64,000 nt of DNA from Alteribacillus bidgolensis (lineage in GTDB: Bacteria > Bacillota > Bacilli > Bacillales > Marinococcaceae), in assembly GCF_002886255.1 (NCBI RefSeq), contig NZ_KZ614149.1, forward strand, positions 1,922,001 through 1,986,000. Reading direction: 5' to 3'. The position numbers were made by a program, and so were the translations under genes. The notes beneath the pieces are model-generated. The model did not search any database, had not been told where the DNA came from, and was given only the letters and a program-made list of their open reading frames with translations. Positions 34,871 through 48,844 of the stretch are shown here, one piece after another. Position 1 is the first letter of the stretch. Every line of letters starts with the position of its first letter.

Positions 34871-34887
34871 GCCCACCTCCTAAAACG

Positions 34888-36672
34888 TTACTGATAAATA
34901 GTGCCCCCAGACTTCTTAAATTCTTCCGCTTTTTCTTTCATCCCTTTTTCAATATCTTCCTTCGTAAAAAGCTCATTTTCCTCAGCATAATTACGAATAT
35001 CTTGAGAAATTCTCATACTGCAGAATTTTGGTCCGCACATCGAACAGAAGTGGGCTGTTTTAGCACCTTCTGCTGGTAACGTTTCATCATGATATTCTAA
35101 AGCCCGTTCCGGATCTAAAGATAAATTAAACTGATCTCTCCACCGGAATTCAAAGCGCGCTTTTGATAGAGCATCATCTCTTTTATGAGCGCCTGGATGG
35201 CCTTTTGCTAAATCAGCAGCATGGGCAGCTATTTTATAGGTAATAACCCCTTCCCGAACGTCATCTCTATTTGGGAGGCCTAAATGTTCTTTTGGTGTAA
35301 CGTAGCAGAGCATCGCTGTCCCGTACCAGCCAATCATGGCAGCTCCAATCGCAGAAGTAATGTGATCATAACCAGGTGCTATGTCTGTTGTCAGCGGTCC
35401 AAGTGTATAAAACGGGGCTTCTTCACATGTTTCCAGCTGTTTGTCCATGTTTTCTTTAATGAGGTGCATCGGTACGTGCCCTGGGCCTTCCACCATTACC
35501 TGTACATCATGCTCCCACGCTATTTTTGTCAGCTCACCTAATGTATCCAGCTCCGCAAATTGTGCTTCATCATTTGCATCGGCAATTGACCCCGGGCGCA
35601 AGCCATCTCCTAAAGAAAAAGCAATGTCATACGTTTTCATTATTTCACAGATTTCCTCAAAGTGAGTATATAGAAAGCTTTCTTTATGGTGATATAAACA
35701 CCACTGCGCCATAATCGAGCCGCCCCGGGAGACAATTCCTGTCAGGCGTTTTGCTGTTAATGGTACATAACGCAGAAGGACACCTGCATGAATGGTGAAA
35801 TAATCCACGCCTTGTTCTGCTTGTTCAATCAATGTGTCACGATAAACCTCCCAAGTGAGATCTTCGGCAACTCCATTTACTTTTTCTAATGCTTGATAAA
35901 TAGGAACGGTGCCAACAGGAACAGCGGAGTTTCGAATAATCCACTCCCGCGTTTTATGAATATTTTTACCTGTTGATAAATCCATAATATTATCAGCACC
36001 CCAGCGTGTTGCCCATGTCATTTTCTCCACCTCTTCTTCAATCGAAGAGGAAACAGCAGAATTTCCAATATTCGCATTAATCTTAACATGGAAATTCCGG
36101 CCTATAATCATTGGTTCTGTCTCTGGGTGATTTATATTGGCAGGTATAATCGCACGGCCCTTTGCTACTTCATCGCGTACAAAGGCAGGATCCATATTTT
36201 CTCTTATAGCGATAAATTCCATTTCAGGCGTAATGATTCCTTGTTTTGCATAATGGAGCTGTGTTACATTACCTCCTTGTTTTGCACGTATCGGTTTTCG
36301 TTTTAAATTAGGAAACACTTGATGATTAGTACGGGGATCATTTTCATCATTATATCCATTATCTTCAGGCTTCATGTTTCTACCTTCATATTCTTCCACA
36401 TCCGCTCGTTCATGAATCCATTTACTGCGGATGGCAGGAAGACCTTTTGAAATATCAACCGAATATTCAGCGTCCGTATAAGGCCCGCTCGTATCATAGA
36501 CACGTAGTGGCGGATTATCTTCTTCTCCGAAGCTGCCGGTTGTAGGACTTAGTTCAATTTCACGCATAGGAACCTGAATATCGGATCTTGATCCTTCGAC
36601 ATAAATTTTTTTGCTGCCTGAGAAGCTAGACATGATAGAAATGTTTTTTTCATTTAATGAGGATGTGGACAT
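34888..36672 (-). CDS. thiC: Phosphomethylpyrimidine synthase ThiC
   Basis: 594-residue radical-SAM-type enzyme converting aminoimidazole ribotide to hydroxymethylpyrimidine phosphate for thiamine. The C-terminal cluster motif CSMCGPKFCSM (CxxCx4C) is intact, as are GGNVTQLHYAKQGIITPEME and VEGPGHVPMH. ATG at 36672 has AAAGGAGAG upstream; the longer frame starts inside that site. A TPP riboswitch and terminator precede it. Confidence 0.96.
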   Translation of the reverse strand: MSTSSLNEKNISIMSSFSGSKKIYVEGSRSDIQVPMREIELSPTTGSFGEEDNPPLRVYDTSGPYTDAEYSVDISKGLPAIRSKWIHERADVEEYEGRNMKPEDNGYNDENDPRTNHQVFPNLKRKPIRAKQGGNVTQLHYAKQGIITPEMEFIAIRENMDPAFVRDEVAKGRAIIPANINHPETEPMIIGRNFHVKINANIGNSAVSSSIEEEVEKMTWATRWGADNIMDLSTGKNIHKTREWIIRNSAVPVGTVPIYQALEKVNGVAEDLTWEVYRDTLIEQAEQGVDYFTIHAGVLLRYVPLTAKRLTGIVSRGGSIMAQWCLYHHKESFLYTHFEEICEIMKTYDIAFSLGDGLRPGSIADANDEAQFAELDTLGELTKIAWEHDVQVMVEGPGHVPMHLIKENMDKQLETCEEAPFYTLGPLTTDIAPGYDHITSAIGAAMIGWYGTAMLCYVTPKEHLGLPNRDDVREGVITYKIAAHAADLAKGHPGAHKRDDALSKARFEFRWRDQFNLSLDPERALEYHDETLPAEGAKTAHFCSMCGPKFCSMRISQDIRNYAEENELFTKEDIEKGMKEKAEEFKKSGGTIYQ

Positions 36673-36757
36673 AAAAAAATCTCTCCTTTTCAATCTGATA
36701 ATCATTGATAAAGGACGAGACCTAGAACATAGCCTGGCGCTGAAAAAGTGAAGTACA

Positions 36758-36795
36758 TAAAAAAGCCGGATCCATAAAAAGATGGACCCGGCTTT
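36758..36795 (-). terminator. TPP-responsive terminator before thiC
   Basis: AAAGCCGGATCCAT/ATGGACCCGGCTTT stem followed by TTTTTTATG on the minus strand, between the riboswitch and the thiC start. It suits OFF switching when TPP is bound. Confidence 0.88.
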
Positions 36796-36828
36796 GTATG
36801 TAGAAGTAAATTCATCAGTGATGATTTT

Positions 36829-36924
36829 CTAACTTCCCTACGCTGGTATGATCCAGATCAGGTCCAAAGGGTCAAGAAACTTTCACGCGTTTCTTTCTCA
36901 GCCCAGCTTATTGGACTCCCCTAG
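36829..36924 (-). promoter_or_regulatory. TPP riboswitch (THI box)
   Basis: The minus strand reads GGGGAGTCC, GGGCTGAGA, GACCCTTTGGACCTGATCTG and GGATCATACCAGCGTAGGGA, the conserved core of the thiamine pyrophosphate aptamer in the right order. Confidence 0.96.
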
Positions 36925-36950
36925 TTAATTGATTTATTCTATTTGATTTC

Positions 36951-36979
36951 AGTATAAATAAATATACGGGATAAGTAAA
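36951..36979 (-). promoter_or_regulatory. Sigma-A promoter of thiC
   Basis: TTTACT, 17 bp, TATACT on the minus strand, 27 bp upstream of the riboswitch. Confidence 0.65.
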
Positions 36980-37141
36980 CACTTATCTTGAAAAATAAAA
37001 CTTTTTTACTTTTGGACTTCATTATATATAGGTATCTAATACCGATTAGGCTTGATATAACCTTTCATAAAAATATGGCGGACACTCTTTCTAGATCCTT
37101 GCATAAGCTAAAATAAATACTTTAGGGGAGAAGGTGGAAAA

Positions 37142-37390
37142 ATGGGGTATTATCCTCCTCCTTACCACGGACCGCCGCGTCCTCCATATTATCATCCCCC
37201 GAAAAAGCATAAGAAAAAACACCGAAAGCAGCCGTTCTGGTGGAAAAAATGGAAGCTTGCTTGTTCGCAGATTCTCATTCCTTTAATATGTTTTCAATTA
37301 TTTCGAACGTTGATTTTTCCGACCAGTTTTGATGTTGTGTTATTAATTATCCTTGTCAGTTTAACTGTTTATTGCTGTTTTACTTGTTAG
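37142..37390 (+). CDS. Small Pro/Tyr/His-rich membrane protein
   Basis: 82 residues. The N-terminal 20 are Pro/Tyr rich (YYPPPYHGPPRPPYYHPP), a Lys/His-rich stretch follows (KKHKKKHRKQ), and two hydrophobic segments (about 43-60 and 63-80) end in CCFTC. No family is recognised; spore coat-like composition is noted only as resemblance. GGGGAGAAGGTGG precedes the ATG. Confidence 0.6.
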   Translation: MGYYPPPYHGPPRPPYYHPPKKHKKKHRKQPFWWKKWKLACSQILIPLICFQLFRTLIFPTSFDVVLLIILVSLTVYCCFTC

Positions 37391-37410
37391 CAGGACTACA
37401 AATCAATCTT

Positions 37411-37516
37411 TCGAAAAACTTAATTTACTACGCTTAAACGAAAGCTTCATATTTCGCATAAAAGCATAACGTTTAGACCCGTCCTTTAGCAAAGTTAAAC
37501 TTTCCTAAAGTGTAAA
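37411..37516 (+). repeat. Dispersed two-stem repeat (family 1), copy with altered left half
   Basis: TCGAAAAACTTAATTTACTA starts it and the right half is clear (TTTAGCAAAGTTAAACTTTC, CTAAAGTGTAAAC). The GC hairpin is largely lost. Confidence 0.55.
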
Positions 37517-37517
37517 C

Positions 37518-37558
37518 AAAAAAGCTCCACTTTGGTCCGTTTTGCCTAGTGGAGCTCC
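37518..37558 (-). terminator. Terminator of the spoVID-ysxE operon
   Basis: AGCTCCACT/AGTGGAGCT (9 bp) with a TTTTTTG tail on the minus strand. A T-run on the other strand makes it bidirectional. Confidence 0.88.
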
Positions 37559-37561
37559 TTT

Positions 37562-38554
37562 TTATTCTTCTTTATCTTCGGATAAATCAGGCCAAGTATC
37601 GAGATCTTGTTTTATTTTTTCTAACATCCAAATTCGTTCTTCTAATTGGAAAGTTAAGGTATGTTCATCTGCGAGAGTACGGTGGCTTGCTCTTAATAAA
37701 AATGGGTACATGCTCGTTTCATCTAGCAGCTGACTTTTTAGAAGCGCCTCATCCCCAGCTTTGAATGGGAAATGGTGATCGTACGTTTTTATCCACGGAT
37801 AAGCCTGAATAGGTTCCCACATTCTTTCTTTCATACAGGAGCGGTAAAGCCATGCGATGTCATGTAAAGGATGCCCATCTGCTGTGTGTTCGAGATTAAT
37901 AAACCTGTAATTTCTTTTTTCATCTATGACGAGATGATCAGGCGAGGGTCTGCCATGACAACGTACCATTCGAAGCCTCTCATTTTCTGCAGCTGTCCTT
38001 TCCCATTTATCGTACCAGTACAAGGAATCTTTATGCAGATTATATAAAAACGGAAAATGTATAAGAAACGCTAGTTCAAATGGAGAATAATAGCGCTTTT
38101 TTTCTATACTATCCGCCATAGCTTCTAGTTTAAGCAGCTTTTGGTCCCGTTCTTTTTTAAAAAGTTCTCCTTGTTCTTTCCAAACATTTTCTGGAATGGT
38201 TTCTTTGTATTCAGTGGAACGATGAAAAATCGCCAAAGCCTTAAAAAATTCTGTTTCATGCTGCAGTCCTCGGCATTCTGACCCCCATGGCGTCAAGTAA
38301 TACATCATTTCATTTTCATTGCTGCACCATTCACCATAGTTGGTTCGAAGTACTGGCACCACTGTTTTCATTTGTTGTTTTTCAAAGAAACGGAGCGTCT
38401 GTAGAAAACGCTCCGCCTGTTGATTGTTTAATTGGGTTTCTTTCAACGCAAATGTGCCTTCTTCCGCTTCTACTTTTGCTATTTTATCAAATGTTTGCAC
38501 ACGAATTGGATGGATAGGATAACGTTGAAGAATATATTCGATATTACCCTTCAT
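37562..38554 (-). CDS. ysxE: Spore coat protein YsxE (CotS-like kinase fold)
   Basis: 330 residues of the CotS/YsxE family with a degenerate aminoglycoside-phosphotransferase fold. RCHGRPSPDHLVID and INLEHTADGHPLHDIAWLYR correspond to the catalytic-loop (HGD-like) and metal-binding (DxE-like) motifs. The usual HGD is HGR, so kinase activity is doubtful. It overlaps the spoVID end by 11 bp, matching the spoVID-ysxE pair of B. subtilis. Expected location: spore coat. Confidence 0.9.
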   Translation of the reverse strand: MKGNIEYILQRYPIHPIRVQTFDKIAKVEAEEGTFALKETQLNNQQAERFLQTLRFFEKQQMKTVVPVLRTNYGEWCSNENEMMYYLTPWGSECRGLQHETEFFKALAIFHRSTEYKETIPENVWKEQGELFKKERDQKLLKLEAMADSIEKKRYYSPFELAFLIHFPFLYNLHKDSLYWYDKWERTAAENERLRMVRCHGRPSPDHLVIDEKRNYRFINLEHTADGHPLHDIAWLYRSCMKERMWEPIQAYPWIKTYDHHFPFKAGDEALLKSQLLDETSMYPFLLRASHRTLADEHTLTFQLEERIWMLEKIKQDLDTWPDLSEDKEE

Positions 38555-39752
38555 TTTTATTACTTCCTGCAGCGGATGCCGGAATATATAAAATTTGCCC
38601 TTCTTCTAAATGCTCATTGTCCAGGCGATTGTAACGGACAAGATGGCTGATTGTAATATCATAGCGTTCAGCAATGGTATCTAGTGATTCGTTTTCTTGT
38701 ATGATGCACATTTTCACTCGTGAAAATTCTTCTTCTCCTTTCGTCATGACTTTTGTTAAATACAAGGCATTGTCATCGCGGTCCGACATCGATGGACTTG
38801 TTGATTCTTCCTCGCTGCTGTCTTCCTGTTCTGTTTGTACTGTATCCACTTCTTCTATATCCTCAGCGCTTGGCTCTATTGTTTGAACGTTCTCTGATTC
38901 CGTTTCATCACGACTGTGAAAAGAGGTAACAATAGGGGAGCTGCTTTCCTGTTGTTCTTTTGCTTCCACAGATTGGTTATCTATTTGATCCTCTTCTTGT
39001 TCATTATCTTCTTGTTCATTATCTGATATTTCGTTGTTCCTATCCTCTATAATTTCTTCTTCTGTTTCTGTTGAAAATTCTTCGTTCTCTTTTTCTTCAT
39101 CTGATTTTAAACCTTCTCCCTCGTTAAACGCCTCTTCTTCTGTTTCTTCTGTCACATTTTCATGAGACGTTTGAAAATAAGAAGAAAAAGTGCGGTCATA
39201 TGGACGTGGAAAATCTGGTGGTGCAGCTTCTTCTGGCTGATATTTTGCCTCTATATCCCACCGAGGCATAGGCTCTGGCGCGGTGAGCGGTTCACTTTGT
39301 TCTTCTTCACGTGCTGTTTCTTCATTTTTCATACCCGTAATACTTACATCAGCTGTTAGTTGAATACAATCAGGTTCTGGTAAATCATAATCAAATCCAT
39401 CTATTTGCACATAAATATCATCAAGGTTATGAATCCGATTTAATGGTATGGTTACATCCACCGGAAAAAAGTGTTTAATTTCACCAATACCATCATCTCT
39501 TTGGTCATCTTCTTCTACATATTGAGGAGAAGGATTATCATCTGTTGGTTCCTCATTTCTCTCTTCTTCAAGTGGACGATATTCCCCTTTTAAATGAAGT
39601 CCCCCTTTAATTGCAACATAATCCATTTTTTCTTCAATCCGAATATCCGGTTCAAGTCCCAGCGACAGCAATTCCTTCATTTTCTGTCCTTTATCGAGCC
39701 ACACTGATTCTTCTAAATTAAAAGTAAGTGCTGATGAACGTTCAGCTCCCAT
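38544..39752 (-). CDS. spoVID: Stage VI sporulation protein D, SpoVID
   Basis: 402 residues. The N-terminal ~150 residues contain the SpoVID encasement domain (FNLEESVWLDKGQKMKELL, HFFPVDVTIPLNRI). A very acidic, Glu/Gln/Asn-rich linker (about 160-340) follows, and a C-terminal LysM domain (about 350-395, VKMCIIQENESLDTIAERY, YIPASA). It directs coat encasement of the forespore. AAAGGAGGG precedes the ATG. In B. subtilis hemL lies directly upstream; here about 7.7 kb intervenes. Confidence 0.93.
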   Translation of the reverse strand: MGAERSSALTFNLEESVWLDKGQKMKELLSLGLEPDIRIEEKMDYVAIKGGLHLKGEYRPLEEERNEEPTDDNPSPQYVEEDDQRDDGIGEIKHFFPVDVTIPLNRIHNLDDIYVQIDGFDYDLPEPDCIQLTADVSITGMKNEETAREEEQSEPLTAPEPMPRWDIEAKYQPEEAAPPDFPRPYDRTFSSYFQTSHENVTEETEEEAFNEGEGLKSDEEKENEEFSTETEEEIIEDRNNEISDNEQEDNEQEEDQIDNQSVEAKEQQESSSPIVTSFHSRDETESENVQTIEPSAEDIEEVDTVQTEQEDSSEEESTSPSMSDRDDNALYLTKVMTKGEEEFSRVKMCIIQENESLDTIAERYDITISHLVRYNRLDNEHLEEGQILYIPASAAGSNKNEG

Positions 39753-40008
39753 GAATGGCCCTCCTTTATATATGTTTTAAGTACTTCCTAGATTGCATAT
39801 CTTCAGATGATAGTTCGTGAACAAAGAATCGCTCAACGGACAATGGAACACTTTATTCATTGTTGTCCTTTTCTGTGCTAATACTATTTCAATGTATGCA
39901 TCACCAGCCGCATCTATGATGCGAAAATTATTTTACTAATCGTTGCCAGTTTTTCATCGTATTGATAAGATATATGAGTGCCTCAATAATGGATAAGGAG
40001 GGAACTCT

Positions 40009-41307
40009 ATGGCTAGCAAGAACAACTCATCCTCGTCTTCAGCAGGAAAACAAACCCTCCCGGTGAATCCTCCATTTTTTTATGGATGGATTATTGTACT
40101 TATTGGCGGCTTAGGAGCGTTTTTCTCCGGTCCGGGGCAGACCTTTACATTTTCTGTTTTCATAGATGCCTATATTAAAGATTTTTCGGCCTCAAGAACT
40201 GTCATATCAAGCATATATTCAGCAGCAACATTATGTGCTGGCTTTACCTTATTTTTAATTGGAAGATTAATTGATAAAAAAGGGCAGCGTTTTATAGCTG
40301 CCGCTGTTGGAACCATGCTGGGGATAGCTTGCTTTTGGAATAGTATGCTGCTTGGTCCGATTATGATGTTTATTGGGTTTTATATGCTTCGTCTATTCGG
40401 GCAAGGTTCCATGACATTAGTACCGAATACTCTCGTGCCTCAATGGTTTGATAAACAACGCGGACGGGCGCTCAGCTTTATGACGCTTGGCATCCTTATT
40501 AGTGCTGCTGCTCTTCCTCCTGTTAATTTGTATTTAATTGAAACATGGGGCTGGCGCTTTGCATGGCAATTTTGGGGAGTACTATTACTGATTCTATTTG
40601 TGCCGCTCGCTATTATTTTCATACGTAATAAACCAGAGGATGTAGGACTGCTTCCAGATAATGCTGGTAAAGGGGTGGAGCAAGCAGAAGCAGCCGCGGC
40701 TTCTGCCAAAAAAAGAAAAGCCTCTTCATGGTCAATAAAAGAGGCCGTTCGATCTAGACAGTTTTGGTTTGCTCTGCTTTGCGCAGCCGTTCCAGCATTA
40801 ATCAACACGGGAATTATGATACATCTGTTTTCTATTCTTGGAGAAAAAGGAATAGACCGGACGGTTATCGCCTTTTTATTAAGTCTTATGCCGATAGCAG
40901 GATTTATTTTCACACTTGCAGCAGGGTTCATTGTGGAAAAACTGCCTGTGCATCACTTATATGCCGTTAGCTTTCTGTTAAACGCAGGCACCCTTGTTCT
41001 TTTAATTTATGCTCAACAGATTTGGTTGATTGTTATTTACATTATTCTTTGGGGTATTTTCGACGGCACGACAAAAATATGCAACAATATTATTTGGCCG
41101 AATTATTTCGGATTGGAAAATTTAGGGAAGCTCAAAAGTATGGCCACTACCACCGTTGTTATTGGATCAGCACTTGGACCGCTGCCGTTTGGAATGGCAT
41201 TTGATCACTTTGGAAGATACAATGAAATCTTGTGGATTATGATGATTCTCCCTCTTGCAGCTAGTGTGCTGGCCCTATTGTCACCGCCGCCGGTTAAAAA
41301 GGAATAA
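40009..41307 (+). CDS. MFS transporter
   Basis: 432 residues with 12 predicted membrane helices and a central loop (about 215-250, EQAEAAAASAKKRKASSW). The loop 2-3 motif reads GRLIDKKGQR, a good match to the MFS signature. The substrate is unknown; the organisation resembles the OFA/monocarboxylate-like group. It lies between spoVID and the rRNA operon. GATAAGGAGGG precedes the ATG. Confidence 0.88.
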   Translation: MASKNNSSSSSAGKQTLPVNPPFFYGWIIVLIGGLGAFFSGPGQTFTFSVFIDAYIKDFSASRTVISSIYSAATLCAGFTLFLIGRLIDKKGQRFIAAAVGTMLGIACFWNSMLLGPIMMFIGFYMLRLFGQGSMTLVPNTLVPQWFDKQRGRALSFMTLGILISAAALPPVNLYLIETWGWRFAWQFWGVLLLILFVPLAIIFIRNKPEDVGLLPDNAGKGVEQAEAAAASAKKRKASSWSIKEAVRSRQFWFALLCAAVPALINTGIMIHLFSILGEKGIDRTVIAFLLSLMPIAGFIFTLAAGFIVEKLPVHHLYAVSFLLNAGTLVLLIYAQQIWLIVIYIILWGIFDGTTKICNNIIWPNYFGLENLGKLKSMATTTVVIGSALGPLPFGMAFDHFGRYNEILWIMMILPLAASVLALLSPPPVKKE

Positions 41308-41326
41308 AAACAAAAAGCCTGAATGG

Positions 41327-41357
41327 AACTGTCCCAACCTCATGGGGCAGTTTTTTG
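41327..41357 (+). terminator. Terminator of the MFS gene
   Basis: AACTGTCCC/GGGGCAGTT (one G-U pair) followed by TTTTTTG, 20 bp after the stop. Confidence 0.85.
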
Positions 41358-41661
41358 TGTAAAAAAGGAAAGAATTATCGTTTAACGTGACAAGAAAAGG
41401 ATTCACACATCTAAACATTAATAACGGGGAGACCGGTTCTGGCTGTCCTGTTTTTCCTCGTTTTAAAAAGATGATATCCGTGATTGCAGGCAAGTAACAG
41501 CTTGATGAGGTTAGACTAACGTTTACAGGACTCCAATTCCAAAATGTACTTCCTCATTCACCGCAATGTAAATCTCCACTGTCTATGTTCATTCAATTGT
41601 GAAACCAGTTATGAAGAAGCCATTAGAAATCCTATATTTCAGTTTTGGTTTAAGCAGCAAA

Positions 41662-41695
41662 CGCAAAAAAACTGCCAGAATTCTATTCTGACAGC
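41662..41695 (-). terminator. Terminator of the rRNA operon
   Basis: CTGTCAGAAT/ATTCTGGCAG with seven T on the minus strand, 10 bp beyond the 5S gene. Confidence 0.9.
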
Positions 41696-41704
41696 TTCAT
41701 TATG

Positions 41705-41821
<117 letters not shown>

Positions 41822-41952
41822 CTTTGGATGGAATCGTTTGATCATCGTCTTAGGAGACAACATCTCAACGATCCTTTTCTTGATAGGGAATTGCTCCCTC
41901 AAAACTGCATAACGAAATACATGAGCCGCTCTACGAGGCGCTTACCTTTGTT

Positions 41953-44892
<2,940 letters not shown>

Positions 44893-45181
44893 TTACAAAG
44901 GTAGTTGTATCATTCTAAAACACGCCTCGAAAGTCTCACAATCATGGTCATGTACTGACCACCTTGATGAAACTCCGGTGTATTCTTTGGCTCTTGCATT
45001 CGTTATCCAGTTTTCAAGGAACAACGGACAGGATGTCCTGCCTTCGGCGTTGTCACAGGACGTGACGTACTTAGCCGAAGATCATTCATTGAGAGTTCTC
45101 CTCTCAAAATTGAATGAAAGTCACAGCGTCCGCTCCCTGGATCATGAGATCCAGCGGAGCTCGACTCGGAAAATACTCCGT
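44893..45181 (-). other. 16S-23S internal spacer without tRNA genes
   Basis: 289 bp. Contains an rRNA antiterminator-like stretch (TGTTCCTTGAAAACTGGATA) and palindromic sequence at 45021-45083 (ACAGGATGTCCTG, TCACAGGACGTGACGTAC) related to repeat family 2. No tRNA gene is present, unlike spacers with tRNA-Ile/Ala. Confidence 0.75.
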
Positions 45182-46752
<1,571 letters not shown>

Positions 46753-47167
46753 ATTGGTTCGTCTGATACAAGCTGTATCTTACATAACAATTAAAGAAAT
46801 TAACAGACGCTTGACTTTCATTCAATTTCCAAAGGACAACTTCGCCGCCTCGTTTAAAGCGACAATAATAATCATACCAAGCAGATTAAATAAAGTCAAT
46901 AGATTTTTTAATCTTTTTTTAAAAGAAAAATTGATGCTTCCTTAACCGAAAAGAAGAAATCGTTTCTCTGTTTAAGGTGTATTATTCATTCTATACATTT
47001 CTATTAGTCTATGCAACCCCTAAAAGCGAAGAAATATTTCATATTCAATAATCGGTTAGTTATGTCATAAGTACGCCCCAATACTTTTCATTAGTCTTTG
47101 AGCCCTTAAATCAGACGGCCAAAACCTTTTCTGAATTCCTCCTCCACTGTGATCGCAGCTCCACACG
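46753..47167. other. rrn leader and upstream gap
   Basis: 415 bp. Contents: leader with a boxA-like TGTCCTTTGGAAATTG, promoter at 46871-46899, AT-rich upstream region (46900-47100), then the decayed IS region. Confidence 0.6.
46871..46899 (-). promoter_or_regulatory. rRNA operon promoter
   Basis: TTGACT, 17 bp, TATGAT on the minus strand, about 120 bp before the 16S 5' end, preceded by A/T tracts like an UP element. Confidence 0.75.
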
Positions 47168-47416
47168 CTTCGCAATGATTTTAAACGATTGCTTCAAGAG
47201 GCAGAAATGGAGTCTAGTATGGAGCACATTGACAACAGACCGATAGAATCCTTTTAAAGTACTATTAATTGCGAGACCCATTATTTACGTAAGTGCAAAA
47301 CATTTAATGAGGCTAAAACAGACTATCGATGATTATATACACTTCAAAATGGCAAATAGCAACAAAAACAATTAAACGGCCTTACCCCTATGGAATACAG
47401 GGACAAAGCCATTTAG
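47168..47416 (+). pseudogene. Decayed IS3-family (IS150-like) transposase remnant
   Basis: Pieces of the orfB C-terminus in successive frames: FKRLLQEAEMESSMEHIDNR then PIESF-stop, later KQTIDDYIHF, and last QKQLNGLTPMEYRDKAI-stop. These match in order the DNAPIESFF, DDYIHFYN and LNGLTPMEYR segments of IS3-family transposases. Several frameshifts and stops; no N-terminal part or clear terminal inverted repeats. Confidence 0.85.
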
Positions 47417-47430
47417 ACTAACGTTCAAAT

Positions 47431-48717
47431 TTATTTTATTTTCGAAAAAGCATTTTCTGCTGCTTCTACTGTCTTTGAAATGTCCTCTTCTGTATGAGCA
47501 GTAGAAAGGAACATACCTTCAAATTGAGAAGGCGGCAATGAAATTCCTTGCTGCATCATTTCTCTAAAGTATTTTCCAAATAAATCGAGATCCGAGGATT
47601 TAGCTGTATCAAAATCTACTACTTTTTCATTTGTAAAGAAAAAACCAATCATAGAACCTGCTCTGTTTATATGATAAGGGATGTCATGTTTAGAAGCCGC
47701 TTCACCTAGCCCGTCTGCGAGCTGTTTTCCTAAATTATCAAAAGTGTCGTAGTGTTCTGGAGTCATTTGATTTAGTGTTTCAAATCCAGCTGTCATAGCG
47801 AGTGGATTTCCTGATAAAGTACCCGCTTGATAAATCGGACCGCTCGGAGCAATTTGTTCCATGATTTCTCTTCTGCCGCCGTAAGCGCCGACTGGAAGCC
47901 CTCCGCCGATTACTTTTCCAAGACACGTTAAATCAGGGATTACTCCGAATACTCCTTGAGCACAATTATACCCCGTACGAAAACCAGTCATCACTTCATC
48001 AAAAATAAGCAGACTGCCGTTTTGTTCTGTTATTTGACGAACGTTTTGGAGAAAACCTTCTTCCGGTGTTACCACACCCATATTACCTGCAACAGGTTCC
48101 ATAATAACAGCTGCAATTTCTTCTCCGTACTTCTCAAAAGCAAGTTTCAAACTATCAAGGTCATTATACGGCACCGTTAATGTATTTTGCGCAATCGATC
48201 CTGGCACACCCGGGCTGTCCGGGAGTCCCAATGTTGCTACACCTGAGCCTGCTTTAATAAGTAAAGAATCACCGTGACCATGGTAGCAGCCTTCCATTTT
48301 TATAATTTTGTCCCTTCCGGTAAATCCACGTGCTAAACGGAGCGCACTCATGGTTGCCTCGGTTCCGGAGTTTACCATACGAATCACTTCTACAGACGGA
48401 ACACGATCAATGACAAGCTCAGCCAATTTCGTTTCCATCTCATGGGAAGTGCCAAAACTGGTTCCTTTTTCAGTTACTTTTTTTAATTGTTCCACAACAT
48501 GATCATCCGCATGTCCACGAATAAGGGGACCCCAGGAAAGAACATAATCAATATATTCATTTTCATCTAAATCTTTTATTTTAGATCCTTTACCTTCCGT
48601 CATGTAGACAGGGGCGTGATCTACAGATTTATACGCTCTTACCGGACTGTTTACACCGCCAGGCATTAATGGCTCAGCTTTATTATAAGCAGCCTGGGAT
48701 TTTTCGAACGATCTCAT
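47431..48717 (-). CDS. hemL: Glutamate-1-semialdehyde 2,1-aminomutase HemL
   Basis: 428-residue PLP enzyme converting glutamate-1-semialdehyde to 5-aminolevulinate. The PLP lysine is K268 (LGKVIGGGLPVGAYGG); NSGTEATMSALRLAR and EPVAGNMG are conserved. AAAGGAG precedes the chosen ATG. Last gene of the hem operon, 118 bp after hemB. Confidence 0.97.
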   Translation of the reverse strand: MRSFEKSQAAYNKAEPLMPGGVNSPVRAYKSVDHAPVYMTEGKGSKIKDLDENEYIDYVLSWGPLIRGHADDHVVEQLKKVTEKGTSFGTSHEMETKLAELVIDRVPSVEVIRMVNSGTEATMSALRLARGFTGRDKIIKMEGCYHGHGDSLLIKAGSGVATLGLPDSPGVPGSIAQNTLTVPYNDLDSLKLAFEKYGEEIAAVIMEPVAGNMGVVTPEEGFLQNVRQITEQNGSLLIFDEVMTGFRTGYNCAQGVFGVIPDLTCLGKVIGGGLPVGAYGGRREIMEQIAPSGPIYQAGTLSGNPLAMTAGFETLNQMTPEHYDTFDNLGKQLADGLGEAASKHDIPYHINRAGSMIGFFFTNEKVVDFDTAKSSDLDLFGKYFREMMQQGISLPPSQFEGMFLSTAHTEEDISKTVEAAENAFSKIK

Positions 48718-48844
48718 CAAAAGCACTCCTTTTTAAAACAAACATTAATCACTTTATGTCCATTTATAGAATATCAAATGTGCAGCGTGTTTGTCCTGTA
48801 GTTAATCTAAACTCTCCTTCAGAAAACTGAGGAGTTATTATCTA

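Larger units (their letters stand above)
41308..41704. other. Gap between MFS gene and 5S rRNA
   Basis: 397 bp holding the MFS terminator and the rrn terminator. No gene or tRNA is seen. Confidence 0.6.

Noticed and set aside
44893..45181. tRNA genes in the rRNA spacer
   Set aside because: No cloverleaf or GGTTC-type T-arm is seen.
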